A DNA stretch of 8,394 nucleotides from Candidatus Nesterenkonia stercoripullorum (GCA_019114115.1 DXGD01000021.1:1-8394), one strand, 5' to 3'. Positions 1 through 7,261 are shown, counted from the stretch's first letter. Notes: generated by a model not told the origin, from the sequence alone. A program made the numbers and translations.

Positions 1-1431
1 GCCGTGTTCACCTCCACAGGGTCGGCAGAGGAGCCGGAGGAGCCTGAGGAACCCACGAGCGCGATGCTGGTCGAGGCCGGTGCCGACTGGAGCTACCTCT
101 ACGACGGCACCGACCCCGCCACCGACTGGCAGGAGCCCGACTTCGACGCCTCCTCCTGGACGAGCGGCGCAGCCCCCCAGGGCTGGGGCCAGTCCACTCT
201 CGGCACCACCCTCACCACCAGCGTCAGCCCCAAGCCGCTGACCTCCTTCCACCGCCACGAGTTCGAGGTCGAGGACGCCTCCATCATCGAAGAGCTCCAG
301 CTCACCACCCGGGCAGACGACGGCATCGTCCTCTACATCAACGGCACCGAAGTCCTCCGTCGCAACGTCGACGACGGCACCGTCAACGCCGGCACCTACG
401 CCAACCAGGCAGTCAGCGCCAGCAGCGCAGTGAACAACCCGATCACCGTCACCGTGCCCGGATATCTCATCACCACCGGCACCAACACCATCACCGCCTC
501 CGTCCACTCCAACTACCGCAGCACCCCCAGCCACAGCTTCGAGCTCGAAGCCACCGCCACCCTCGGCACACAACCCACCCCGCCGGCGGCGGCGCGCACG
601 GCCGAGAGCGATGACGAGGCGCCGGCTGACAAACCTGACTCGGAGGAAGAGGAGACGGAAGCGTCCGACGACGCGGACGACCGCGATACTGAGAAAAAGA
701 CCGGCGACGACGCACAGAGCGCTGAGCCTTCACCGGAGCCCGACGACGAGCGGACCGCCGAGGAGGGGTCCGAGGAGGATGGTCCCGAGTCGGAGAGCCC
801 GACCGCGACAGAAGGTGCCAAGCCTGCCGCAGCGGATCCGAAGGACGAGGCCACGTCGGGCCCGAAGTCGGAGGGCACCGAGCACGTCGCGGGAACCGAT
901 CCTGATCTCGCCACCGGCACTCCTGTCCTTGACGACGAGACCGTCTGGTCCTACTCGGTCGTCGGCGACGCTCCACCGGAGGAATGGACCGAGGCAGGCT
1001 TCGACGACGCGAGCTGGGAGACGGGCCACGGGGTCATCGGCTGGGGCTATCCCGATATCGATACCCCCGTCGATGATGAACGCTCCGGCCTCCCCGTGAC
1101 GTCCTACTACCGGCACACGATGAACGTCGAGGACGTGGATGAACTGGCATCGCTCGACCTGACCGCGCGCGCGGACGCCGGGATCGTGATCTACCTGAAC
1201 GGCGAGGAGATCGCCCGATCCAACCTCGAGGACGGCGAGATCTCGACAAGCACCCTCGCTACCGAGGACGTCGCCCTCGCCCCTGGGGACGACGATCAGA
1301 ACCTGCTCGTCGAGATCCCGGGCGATGCCCTGGAGGAGGGCGAGAACGTTCTCGCGATCGAAGTCCATTCCAATGCCCCTTCCGCGACCAGCCACAGCTT
1401 CGCGATCACCGCTGAGGAGAACAGGCGATGA
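1..1431 (+). CDS. Secreted-type acidic protein with two beta-sandwich repeats, 5'-truncated
   Basis: The frame is open from base 1, so the 5' end lies outside the window; the GTG at 4 is probably internal. Numbering residues from that GTG, two homologous domains are visible at about 28-184 and 314-470. Both contain a W-x-Y start, FD(A/D)(S/A)SW, GWG, R-A-D-x-G-I-V-x-Y-x-N-G-x-E, a following N-x-(D/E)-DG, VHSN and SHSF. This pattern resembles the galactose-binding-like beta-sandwich domains at the ends of large secreted metallophosphatases and lamin-tail proteins; that assignment is from memory of the family. Between them, residues about 195-305 form a low-complexity E/D/S/T/P linker. The fragment opens with three EEP repeats (bases 28-54), as if another linker and domain lay upstream. 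No membrane anchor or LPXTG motif occurs at the C-terminus. The stop overlaps the next start, so the two genes are probably co-transcribed. An extracellular or wall role is likely; the substrate is unknown. Confidence 0.8.
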   Translation, partial: AVFTSTGSAEEPEEPEEPTSAMLVEAGADWSYLYDGTDPATDWQEPDFDASSWTSGAAPQGWGQSTLGTTLTTSVSPKPLTSFHRHEFEVEDASIIEELQLTTRADDGIVLYINGTEVLRRNVDDGTVNAGTYANQAVSASSAVNNPITVTVPGYLITTGTNTITASVHSNYRSTPSHSFELEATATLGTQPTPPAAARTAESDDEAPADKPDSEEEETEASDDADDRDTEKKTGDDAQSAEPSPEPDDERTAEEGSEEDGPESESPTATEGAKPAAADPKDEATSGPKSEGTEHVAGTDPDLATGTPVLDDETVWSYSVVGDAPPEEWTEAGFDDASWETGHGVIGWGYPDIDTPVDDERSGLPVTSYYRHTMNVEDVDELASLDLTARADAGIVIYLNGEEIARSNLEDGEISTSTLATEDVALAPGDDDQNLLVEIPGDALEEGENVLAIEVHSNAPSATSHSFAITAEENRR

Positions 1432-2189
1432 GCCTCGACCAGTCCGTCCACGCAACGCCGCAGATCGCCGCCGAGCGCGGAGGCCGCCGCACCGTCCGTC
1501 AGAACCTGCAGGCGCTCCACAACGCCCAGAAGAGCGGTGCCGGAGTTCCGGCCTACACGCGATGGGTGAACCGTCGAGTTGCGCGCATCATCGCGGCGAC
1601 GGCCGCGTCCCTGGGCCTCACCCCCAACCAGGTGACCGGCCTCAGCGCGGGTCTCTCCGCGGCCGGCCTCGCCGTGCTGCTGATCGCCGGACCCCAGTGG
1701 TGGTCGGCGTTCCTCTGCTCCGTCCTGCTGGCCGCCGGCTACGTCTTCGATTCCGCCGACGGCCAGGTCGCGCGGCTGACCGGCGCAGGGTCTCCGGCGG
1801 GTGAGTGGCTGGATCATGTGGTCGATGCCGCGCGCACCCCGGCGATCCACCTGAGCATCGCCGTCGCCGTCTTCGTGCACCGCCCCGACCTCCTCTGGGT
1901 GGGAGGTGTCTCGATGGCATTCGCCGTCCTGAGCGCCGCGCAGTTCATGAGCCAGATCCTCGCCGAGCAGCTCGTGCGTTCGACGGGCCCGGAGCAGACC
2001 AGCGGACCACAGCTGAAGCAGTCCCTGGTCCTGCTTCCCACTGACACCGGGGTGCTGTGCTGGTGCTTCGCGCTGTGGGCGCTCCCGCCGGCCTTCGCCG
2101 CCGTCTACGCCGTGCTCTTCGCGCTCAACCTCGTCCATTCCGCCGCGTCGATGCTGCGCAAGCATCGGAAGCTGACGTCAATCGCCTGA
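1428..2189 (+). CDS. CDP-alcohol phosphotransferase (CDP-alcohol phosphatidyltransferase family)
   Basis: This 253-residue membrane protein should transfer a phospho-alcohol from a CDP-alcohol to an acceptor hydroxyl at the cytoplasmic membrane face, releasing CMP. The family signature D-x-x-DG-x2-AR-x8-G-x3-D-x3-D is complete: D108, D111, G112, A115, R116, G125, D129 and D133. The aspartates bind the divalent metals and the last is the usual catalytic base. Hydrophobic segments occur at about 72-88, 91-107, 137-151, 157-174, 203-219 and 221-240, as expected for the six-helix fold. The first 50 residues are polar and basic. The ATG overlaps the upstream stop as ATGA and has GAGGAG at 1414-1419, so the start is secure. 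Family members make phosphatidylglycerol-phosphate, phosphatidylinositol-phosphate and related products; sequence alone does not identify the alcohol or acceptor. The setting, with glycosyltransferases and a cytidylyltransferase nearby, favours a glycan- or glycolipid-related acceptor over housekeeping phospholipid synthesis (inference). Confidence 0.9.
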   Translation: MSLDQSVHATPQIAAERGGRRTVRQNLQALHNAQKSGAGVPAYTRWVNRRVARIIAATAASLGLTPNQVTGLSAGLSAAGLAVLLIAGPQWWSAFLCSVLLAAGYVFDSADGQVARLTGAGSPAGEWLDHVVDAARTPAIHLSIAVAVFVHRPDLLWVGGVSMAFAVLSAAQFMSQILAEQLVRSTGPEQTSGPQLKQSLVLLPTDTGVLCWCFALWALPPAFAAVYAVLFALNLVHSAASMLRKHRKLTSIA

Positions 2190-2221
2190 TCGTCCCGCCG
2201 GGGACGGCATGCCGGACGATC
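2188..2221. terminator. Inverted repeat between convergent genes, putative bidirectional terminator
   Basis: GATCGTCC at 2188-2195 pairs perfectly with GGACGATC at 2214-2221, and a T-G wobble plus one C-G pair extend the stem outward by two pairs. The 18-nt interior can form a small inner stem, GCCG 2197-2200 with CGGC 2205-2208. It begins inside the stop codon of the CDP-alcohol phosphotransferase gene and faces the 3' end of the converging polymerase gene at 2344. There is no T-tract on either side, so intrinsic termination is plausible but unproven. The rest of the 2190-2343 gap shows only a weak GACCC/GGGTC hairpin at 2291-2306. Confidence 0.5.
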
Positions 2222-2343
2222 GGAGTCCTCGACGGACGAGAAGATCGCGACCTGATCCGGGCGTCACGATGTGAGCTCCTGATGCGAGGTGACCCCGCAA
2301 CGGGTCGGCCACTTGACCGGTGCCGGCCCGCCGACGCGGCCTC

Positions 2344-3684
2344 TCAGACGTCCAGGAGGCTCCCGTCGGACCGCCGACCGATCGGTGCCGACGTGACCCG
2401 TTGTTCCGCGGAGCCTGCCTCGCGACGTGAATCGCGCTCGCGGAGCAGCAGCGCCGCCGCGGTGAAGGACAGGATGAGGCCGTTGGGGAGAACTCCGTAG
2501 TACAACACCTCGGTCAGGATGACCACCTGCACCGCGTGCACCAGCAGCTGCGAGGTGTTCCGTACTCGTGCCGTGGCGAATACGAACCAGACGAGAGCGA
2601 GCAGGAAGATCGCGAGCGCGGGCAGCCCGTGGGAGAACATCACCATCCAGATGTGCCCTTGTGTTCCCGCGGACGGTAGCCCCTCGGTCACCGAGGGTCG
2701 AGGAGCCCCATATCCAAAGAGTGGGGAGTCAAGGGTGCGGTCGAGAGTCTCGCGATACAGGCTGGCACGGTCCTCCGTCGAGGAGCTGGTCGTCGTGCGT
2801 TCCTCAAGACGGGACCCGACGCCGAGCCACACGACGACACCCCCCGTCACGCCCCCGGCGGCCAATATCCACGCGACCTGCCCGAGTCGGCCCGCCAGTA
2901 TGAATCTGACCAGCACGTAGGCGACAGCGACGGCGATCCCCAAGAACATCCCACGGTTGAGCGTGAGCAATGCTGGCACGAGCGAGAGGAGAAGCACGCA
3001 CGATACCGCGAGAGCCTTCTTCAGGTCCTTCCCGAGAACCAGCTCTCGCGTGTAGGCGACCACCATCGGCAGGCACAGCGAATAGACGTTGCCCCATTGG
3101 TTCGTGTACAGAAACGGGGCGGACGGTCGAGGCTCCAGGGCCAACCAGCTGTCCGGGTTGTATTGGGTCATGCGTCGCACGACCATCTCCCCCACCAGCT
3201 CATTCGCCTCGAGACTGCTCGGCACGATCAGACCGAGCGGCGTACGGAAGGAGAACGTCGGGAAGAATATCCCTGCGTATCCTCCCGCGACGGCAAACGC
3301 CCAAAACACCGTCACCAACCCGAGTACGTACCGTGCCGTCAGCAGCTCGCGGGCGTTGTACACGTAGATGAAGACCGTCGTCACCGACGCATAGAGCAGA
3401 GCCCTGTAGATGAAACCGATGAGCCGGCCGGGACTGTCGAGGCCGATCACGGAGACACACATCAACAGGAGGAAGAGGAACCAGATACCGAGGCCGGTCG
3501 GCATCCGTACGCCTCCGCGCCTCGCCAGCAGGACGGCCATGCATGCTCCCAGCGGGATCCAGGCGATAGAGCCCAGACCGAGCACCCACCACAGTGGATA
3601 GAGGGCGAAAGCGGCGAAGAGCGGCCACCGAGGCAACTGGCTCCTGCCCGACGTCTGCATCACGCCGCCGCGAGCGTCGGTCAT
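2344..3684 (-). CDS. Wzy/WaaL-type O-antigen polymerase/ligase family membrane protein
   Basis: This 446-residue polytopic protein has about 10-12 hydrophobic segments, for example near 23-38, 40-54, 67-82, 90-108, 116-142, 224-241, 245-263, 268-287, 346-370, 381-395 and 398-413, and a polar basic C-terminal tail. The region TLNRGMFLGIAV (241-252), then R307...TLDSPLFGYG (317-326), then QGHIWMVMFSHGLPALAIF (342-360) follows the Wzy_C pattern: an N-R-G arginine, a loop ending in 'PLFGxG', and a histidine (H344) before a G-L-P turn and helix. In the family such proteins join lipid-linked repeat units, or ligate a polymer to an acceptor, on the outer membrane face. The start at 3684 is chosen because GGAGGAG lies at 3692-3698, 7 nt upstream, and this ATG follows the co-polymerase stop by 16 nt. 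The open frame runs on to 3876 but overlaps that gene and has low-complexity, arginine-rich content. Polymerase and ligase cannot be told apart by sequence; polymerase is preferred because of the adjacent Wzz-like gene. Confidence 0.85.
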   Translation of the reverse strand: MTDARGGVMQTSGRSQLPRWPLFAAFALYPLWWVLGLGSIAWIPLGACMAVLLARRGGVRMPTGLGIWFLFLLLMCVSVIGLDSPGRLIGFIYRALLYASVTTVFIYVYNARELLTARYVLGLVTVFWAFAVAGGYAGIFFPTFSFRTPLGLIVPSSLEANELVGEMVVRRMTQYNPDSWLALEPRPSAPFLYTNQWGNVYSLCLPMVVAYTRELVLGKDLKKALAVSCVLLLSLVPALLTLNRGMFLGIAVAVAYVLVRFILAGRLGQVAWILAAGGVTGGVVVWLGVGSRLEERTTTSSSTEDRASLYRETLDRTLDSPLFGYGAPRPSVTEGLPSAGTQGHIWMVMFSHGLPALAIFLLALVWFVFATARVRNTSQLLVHAVQVVILTEVLYYGVLPNGLILSFTAAALLLRERDSRREAGSAEQRVTSAPIGRRSDGSLLDV

Positions 3685-3691
3685 CGAACTG

Positions 3692-3698
3692 CTCCTCC
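3692..3698 (-). promoter_or_regulatory. Ribosome binding site that fixes the Wzy-like start
   Basis: Read on the minus strand, GGAGGAG lies 7 nt before the ATG at 3684 and just after the TAA of the co-polymerase gene (3701-3703). This supports the 446-residue form over the 64-residue N-terminal extension that the open frame would allow. Confidence 0.8.
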
Positions 3699-3700
3699 GC

Positions 3701-5257
3701 TTAGCTCGGAACCGACACCGTGGACGGGGTGGCCGTGCGCGCGGCCGAACGACTGCGGTCCGGGAACCTCGTGCGATGAGAGCGCGCCCTCTGGCCCCGT
3801 GAGCGACGAGACACGCCCCTGTTCGGGCGCTTGACGATCGCGCCGAGCACGGCCGCGCCCATCGCCTCTGCCTCATCCCGCAGCCAGCGGATCTCAGCGC
3901 GCGTGGTCACGCCCTCACTGCCGACAAGGATCACCGCAGAGGTATGACGCAGCGCCGCGAGGATGCTCCCGTGGTACGCCTCCATGGTGAGGACCACGAA
4001 GGTGATGGTGCGCTCCCCCGCCTCATGGATCGCACGCGCCGTCTGGGTCGTGAGGAGAGGGTCCGCATGCGCGCCCACGTGGCCGTCCGTCGCCCCGAAG
4101 AACGTGAGCGAACCGCCGGAGGACGACATCTCCACGTCATCGCCGTCGGGACCGAGCACGTCGTCCAGCCGTGACCGCGTGCGGCTCGACTCCTCCGGGG
4201 TGATGAGCTGGACGTCGATGCCCGCCTGCGCTGTGAGCACCGCGAGGTTCAGCGGGAGCGACGAGACCTGCCCCTCATGGCAGGCATCGACCACCAGCAC
4301 CGTCGCTCCGGCCCCGAGGCTGACCAGGATCCGCTCGCGCGCCACGCGGAGCGCGTCCGCGTCGGCGCCACGAGCTGGGATGACTCCATCCGCCTCCCCC
4401 ACCTCGGAGAGGACCGGGGCGCCGAACGCTCTGCCGAGTTCGTCTGCACTACGCAGGCGACGATCACGGAGATCCCGGACGAAGGCCACCAGGACGCCCA
4501 GCACCAGGCCGGCCGCGAGCCCCGTGAGGAGGGTCAGCCGCGCGCTCGGCGCGACGTCGACGGAGGAGTCCTCCGCAGAGGAGAGCACCACGCCAGGTGC
4601 GGTGTCGACTCCCTGAAGTCCGTTCCTCTGCCCGAGGAAGTTGGTCAGCTCCGTCTCTCTCTGCTCTCGCTCGGAGGCGAGCTGCGCACGGGAGGAACTG
4701 TCCGCATCGAGCCGATCCAGCTCACCGTCGATCTCCACGATCTGCTCCGTGAGCTCCTCGATGCGCCCATCGAGGCCTTCCACGAGCTGCGTGATCCGTT
4801 CTGCGGCGCGATCCTGCCGGAAGGAGAGGTACGCGCCGGCAACGGCATCCGCGCCGGCTGCAGCTCGCTCGGCGGAGTTCGCCGTGAAGTTGACGGTGAC
4901 GACCGCTGCGCCGGACGACGTGGAGACCGTCGACGCACGTCGGATCTCCCGGGCGGACATGCCCAGCCTCTGATCCTCCGCCGCGCGCGATGCAACGACG
5001 AACGACTGGGCGATCGCCTTCTCCTCCTGTTCGTCGAGGAGGCTCGACGGCGCACTGCGACCTGCGAAGGGCTCCGTGCTGATGACGGTGAGGTTCACGG
5101 TCGTGGACGCGGTGTACTCGCGCGGCGCCAGCGCGAGATAGGCGGCGGAGGCGAGCAGTCCGACGACAGTGACGAGCGCGATCAGCCGCCACCGCCGCAG
5201 CAGAACGTGGGCGAACACCTCGATCCCGAGGCTCGTCCCCTTCTCGTCTCCGTCCAT
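3701..5257 (-). CDS. Wzz-type polysaccharide co-polymerase fused to a degenerate BY-kinase-like domain
   Basis: This 518-residue protein should control polysaccharide chain length together with the Wzy-like protein encoded 16 nt downstream. A short cytoplasmic N-terminus is followed by TM1 (about 24-44). The extracellular part (45-240) contains a predicted coiled coil at about 146-212, rich in E, R and L. TM2 is at about 241-260, followed by the typical junction DLRDRRLRSADELGRAFGAP (261-280). Residues 300-475 keep the length and layout of a BY-kinase P-loop fold, including 'LNLAVLTAQAG' after the P-loop position and 'VILVGSEGVTTRAEIRWL...GAAVLGAIVKR' near the end. However, the Walker A position reads ACHEGQVSS (325-333) without the G-K-S/T, the Walker A' position reads QLITPEES without an Asp, and the Walker B position reads FVVLTMEAY without a catalytic Asp. 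The C-terminus is a basic R/S tail with no tyrosine cluster. An inactive, scaffold-type domain is inferred. The ATG at 5257 has a GGGGGAG site 3 nt upstream. Confidence 0.88.
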   Translation of the reverse strand: MDGDEKGTSLGIEVFAHVLLRRWRLIALVTVVGLLASAAYLALAPREYTASTTVNLTVISTEPFAGRSAPSSLLDEQEEKAIAQSFVVASRAAEDQRLGMSAREIRRASTVSTSSGAAVVTVNFTANSAERAAAGADAVAGAYLSFRQDRAAERITQLVEGLDGRIEELTEQIVEIDGELDRLDADSSSRAQLASEREQRETELTNFLGQRNGLQGVDTAPGVVLSSAEDSSVDVAPSARLTLLTGLAAGLVLGVLVAFVRDLRDRRLRSADELGRAFGAPVLSEVGEADGVIPARGADADALRVARERILVSLGAGATVLVVDACHEGQVSSLPLNLAVLTAQAGIDVQLITPEESSRTRSRLDDVLGPDGDDVEMSSSGGSLTFFGATDGHVGAHADPLLTTQTARAIHEAGERTITFVVLTMEAYHGSILAALRHTSAVILVGSEGVTTRAEIRWLRDEAEAMGAAVLGAIVKRPNRGVSRRSRGQRARSHRTRFPDRSRSAARTATPSTVSVPS

Positions 5258-5324
5258 GAGCTCCCCCGATGTCGAGGCACGTCGCGGCCCCTGTGGCGTC
5301 TTCCAAAGATCTTCCCGAGTCGGT

Positions 5325-5354
5325 AGTGTAGTACGAAACGGTCGAAACGGACAT
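5325..5354 (-). promoter_or_regulatory. Putative promoter and tandem 9-nt element upstream of the co-polymerase gene
   Basis: Read on the minus strand, ATG is followed by two tandem 9-mers, TCCGTTTCG and ACCGTTTCG (5354 down to 5334), then a TACACT hexamer (5330-5325) that could serve as a -10 box. A hexamer 17 nt upstream of it (TGTCCG, 5353-5348) is a poor -35 match, which would fit an activator-dependent promoter. The hexamer is about 67 nt from the co-polymerase start. The repeat recurs upstream of the cytidylyltransferase gene (7818-7838), which supports a regulatory role. A weak plus-strand promoter for the glycosyltransferase operon (TTCCAA 5301-5306, 17-nt spacer, TAGTGT 5324-5329) overlaps it but has low support. 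Confidence 0.45.
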
Positions 5355-5388
5355 TCGCCTGTTGAGATTCCCGGCGACCTGCCGGTGC

Positions 5389-5404
5389 CGCCACGATCGT
5401 GGCG
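5389..5404. promoter_or_regulatory. Perfect 16-nt palindrome before the glycosyltransferase operon
   Basis: CGCCACGATCGTGGCG is perfectly self-complementary and ends 20 nt before the ATG at 5425 and 10 nt before its ribosome binding site. It could be an operator for a dimeric regulator, or form a six-pair hairpin with a GATC loop in the leader RNA. The function is not shown by sequence. Confidence 0.4.
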
Positions 5405-5424
5405 TCGAGCGGACGGAGGACGAC

Positions 5425-6336
5425 ATGCAGGCCCCGAAGGTGAGCGTCGTGATGGCGACTCGAGATCGCCCCCAGCTGTTGCGCCGAGCAGTCAGCTCGG
5501 TGCTCGCCCAGGACTACGCCGGGCAGATCGAGATCGTCCTCGTCTACGACGGGACCGAGGTCGACGAGCTCGCCGATCTCGAACTGCCGACAGGGCGTTC
5601 CCTGCACGCCGTCCCCAACGACCGGACCCCCGGACTGGCCGGGGCGCGCAACACGGGAATCCTCACCACCACGGGGACGCTCGTCGCGCTGTGCGACGAC
5701 GACGACGAGTGGAAGCCCACCAAGCTGTCGCGCCAGGTCCCCCTTTTCGAGGACCCCGAGGTCGTCCTGGCCGCCACGGGCATCGAGATCATGTCGAGCG
5801 GAGGCTCCCACGTGCGGGTGCCTCCGACCCGGGTCGGCCTCGCGGACCTGCTGCGCTCCCGGATCACAGAGCTGCACCCCTCATCCTTCGTGCTCCGCGC
5901 GTCGGCTCTGCTCGGAGACCTGGGGCTCGTCGACGAGGAGCTCCCCGCCTCCTACGGGGAGGACTACGACATGCTGCTCCGCGCAGTCCAGGTGGGTCGG
6001 ATCGCGTCGGTGCCGGACCCGCTCACCATCATCCATTGGGACCGGACCAGCTACTTCACGGAGAAGTGGCAGGGCATCGTCGACGGACTCGGATACATCT
6101 TGGACAAGCACCCGCAGTTCGCCACCAGTCGCGTCGGCCGATCCCGGATCGAAGGGCAGATCGCGTTCGCCCATGGCGCGCTGGGCGATCGCCCTCGCGC
6201 ACGAAACTGGGCATACCGGGCGATCCGCAACGATCCGCGGCAGCCTCGCGCCTATCTGGCCATGATGGTCGGCATGGGGGTGGTCTCCGGCGAGAAGGTG
6301 GTGGCGACCCTGAACAGTCGCGGCAGGGGACTCTGA
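5425..6336 (+). CDS. GT2 family glycosyltransferase with a C-terminal TPR-like tail
   Basis: This 303-residue inverting glycosyltransferase (GT-A fold) would add a sugar from a nucleotide donor to a lipid-linked glycan on the cytoplasmic side. The N-terminus KVSVVMATRDRPQLLRRAVSSVLAQ (5-29) is the typical GT2 opening. GLAGARNTGI (70-79) is the conserved segment before the metal site, CDDDDEW (90-96) holds the DxD, and GEDYDM (178-183) supplies the probable catalytic base region. H204 follows in TIIHWD. Residues about 240-285 (IEGQIAFAHGALGDRPRARNWAYRAIRNDP) resemble a single TPR-type helical hairpin. There is no membrane segment. The ATG at 5425 is chosen for its GGAGGA at 5415-5420; the upstream TTG at 5362 has no ribosome binding site and would add a non-conserved 21-residue leader. 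It is the first gene of the plus-strand operon, one base before the next ATG. Donor and acceptor cannot be read from the sequence. Confidence 0.87.
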   Translation: MQAPKVSVVMATRDRPQLLRRAVSSVLAQDYAGQIEIVLVYDGTEVDELADLELPTGRSLHAVPNDRTPGLAGARNTGILTTTGTLVALCDDDDEWKPTKLSRQVPLFEDPEVVLAATGIEIMSSGGSHVRVPPTRVGLADLLRSRITELHPSSFVLRASALLGDLGLVDEELPASYGEDYDMLLRAVQVGRIASVPDPLTIIHWDRTSYFTEKWQGIVDGLGYILDKHPQFATSRVGRSRIEGQIAFAHGALGDRPRARNWAYRAIRNDPRQPRAYLAMMVGMGVVSGEKVVATLNSRGRGL

Positions 6337-6337
6337 C

Positions 6338-7261
6338 ATGCCCCGGTTGGCCATCCTCGTTCCCGTCCATTCCGCGGAGAGGACCCTGGGTGTCGCACTC
6401 TCCAGCACGTTGCGCGATATGCCGTGGGACGCCACGATCGCGGTCCTGGACGACGGCAGTCTCGACGCCAGCGCGACGGTGGCCCGTTCTTTCGACGACC
6501 CGCGAGTGCAGGTGCGGACCCGGCAGAACGGCGGGGTCGCCAGCGCCCTGAACGAGCTCCTCGACTCCACCGATTCCGAGTTCGTCGCCCGGATGGACGC
6601 CGATGACATCGTCATCCCCGGGCGCTTCCGCCGCCAGCTGAGAGCACTCACCCGCCGAACCGGGGACGGCGCTCCGCTGGACGCCGTCTTCACGACCGTC
6701 GTCCAGTTCGGCGACGGAGCCCGCCCCGTGCCCCGCCCGAGCTGGATCGCCCCGGACGACTTCGCGATGCATCTGCTGCTCACCAATCCGGTCGCACACC
6801 CGACGCTCATGGCGCGCCGGACCGCGCTGGAGCGCGCAGGCGGTTACCGGCAGGTGCCGACAGAGGACTACGACCTGTGGCTGCGGCTCGCTGCGGACGG
6901 CGCCCGCCTCGAGCGTCTCCGCCTGCCAGGGCTGGCCTACCGGATGCACCCCGGCCAGGTCACCGCCTCCACCCAGTGGCGGCAGGCCTCCTGGAGCGAT
7001 CCGACGATCGGAGCCGCGTACTCGCAGCTCTCCGAGCTTCTCCTCGGCGCCCCTGCGCGCCGGATCACGACGCTCGCCGTGGACGATTCCCTGGACGCCG
7101 AGGGGAAGCGAGAGGAGTTCTCACGCTTCGCCGCGCGCTTCATCGAGGTGGCGTCCCGACACCGCGCGGCCGCAGAGCACGCACTCCGCCGCAAACTGAG
7201 CGAGAGAGCGCGCTGGCTCGAGGGACGCCTCGACAAGGAGCCCGCCCGTGACGCGTCCTGA
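6338..7261 (+). CDS. GT2 family glycosyltransferase
   Basis: This 307-residue protein is a second GT-A, family 2 transferase, probably acting on the same lipid-linked intermediate as its upstream neighbour. The opening LAILVPVHSAERTLGVALSS (4-23), the nucleotide-binding LDDGS (37-41), RQNGGVASALNELL (62-75), the metal-binding MDADD (86-90), HPTLM (154-158) and TEDYDLWLRL (175-184) are all in the expected order. YRMHPGQVT (201-209) is the usual post-catalytic segment. The C-terminal 90 residues are helical, charged and rich in R and E, with no membrane segment. The start lies one base after the previous stop, with AGGGGA at 6325-6330 as ribosome binding site. The 3' end overlaps the next gene by 14 nt, so translation is probably coupled. 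It is only distantly similar to the first GT2 enzyme and is not a recent duplicate. Confidence 0.87.
   Translation: MPRLAILVPVHSAERTLGVALSSTLRDMPWDATIAVLDDGSLDASATVARSFDDPRVQVRTRQNGGVASALNELLDSTDSEFVARMDADDIVIPGRFRRQLRALTRRTGDGAPLDAVFTTVVQFGDGARPVPRPSWIAPDDFAMHLLLTNPVAHPTLMARRTALERAGGYRQVPTEDYDLWLRLAADGARLERLRLPGLAYRMHPGQVTASTQWRQASWSDPTIGAAYSQLSELLLGAPARRITTLAVDDSLDAEGKREEFSRFAARFIEVASRHRAAAEHALRRKLSERARWLEGRLDKEPARDAS

Noticed and set aside
730..2165. Long open frames on the minus strand opposite the first two genes
   Set aside because: They show no family motifs and have R/G/D-rich shadow composition; the plus-strand reading has duplicated domains and a complete catalytic signature.
2291..2306. 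GACCC/GGGTC hairpin as a second terminator
   Set aside because: It has only five pairs, a six-nt loop and no T-tract; it is too weak to call on its own in GC-rich sequence.
3685..3876. A 64-residue N-terminal extension of the Wzy-like gene
   Set aside because: It lies wholly within the 3' coding end of the co-polymerase gene apart from 16 nt, is arginine-rich shadow sequence, and a strong ribosome binding site precedes the internal ATG at 3684.
4277..5326. A 349-codon open frame on the plus strand opposite the co-polymerase gene
   Set aside because: It has low-complexity composition and no recognisable motif; the opposite strand encodes a clear Wzz-type protein with membrane segments and a good start.
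5362..5424. An earlier TTG start for the first GT2 gene
   Set aside because: It has no ribosome binding site, spans the palindrome and adds 21 residues unlike any GT2 N-terminus; GGAGGA precedes the ATG at 5425.
5169..6551. A 460-codon open frame on the plus strand crossing the divergent region and both GT2 genes
   Set aside because: It is arginine/proline-rich, as expected for an off-frame reading of high-GC coding DNA, and would conflict with two well-supported glycosyltransferase genes.
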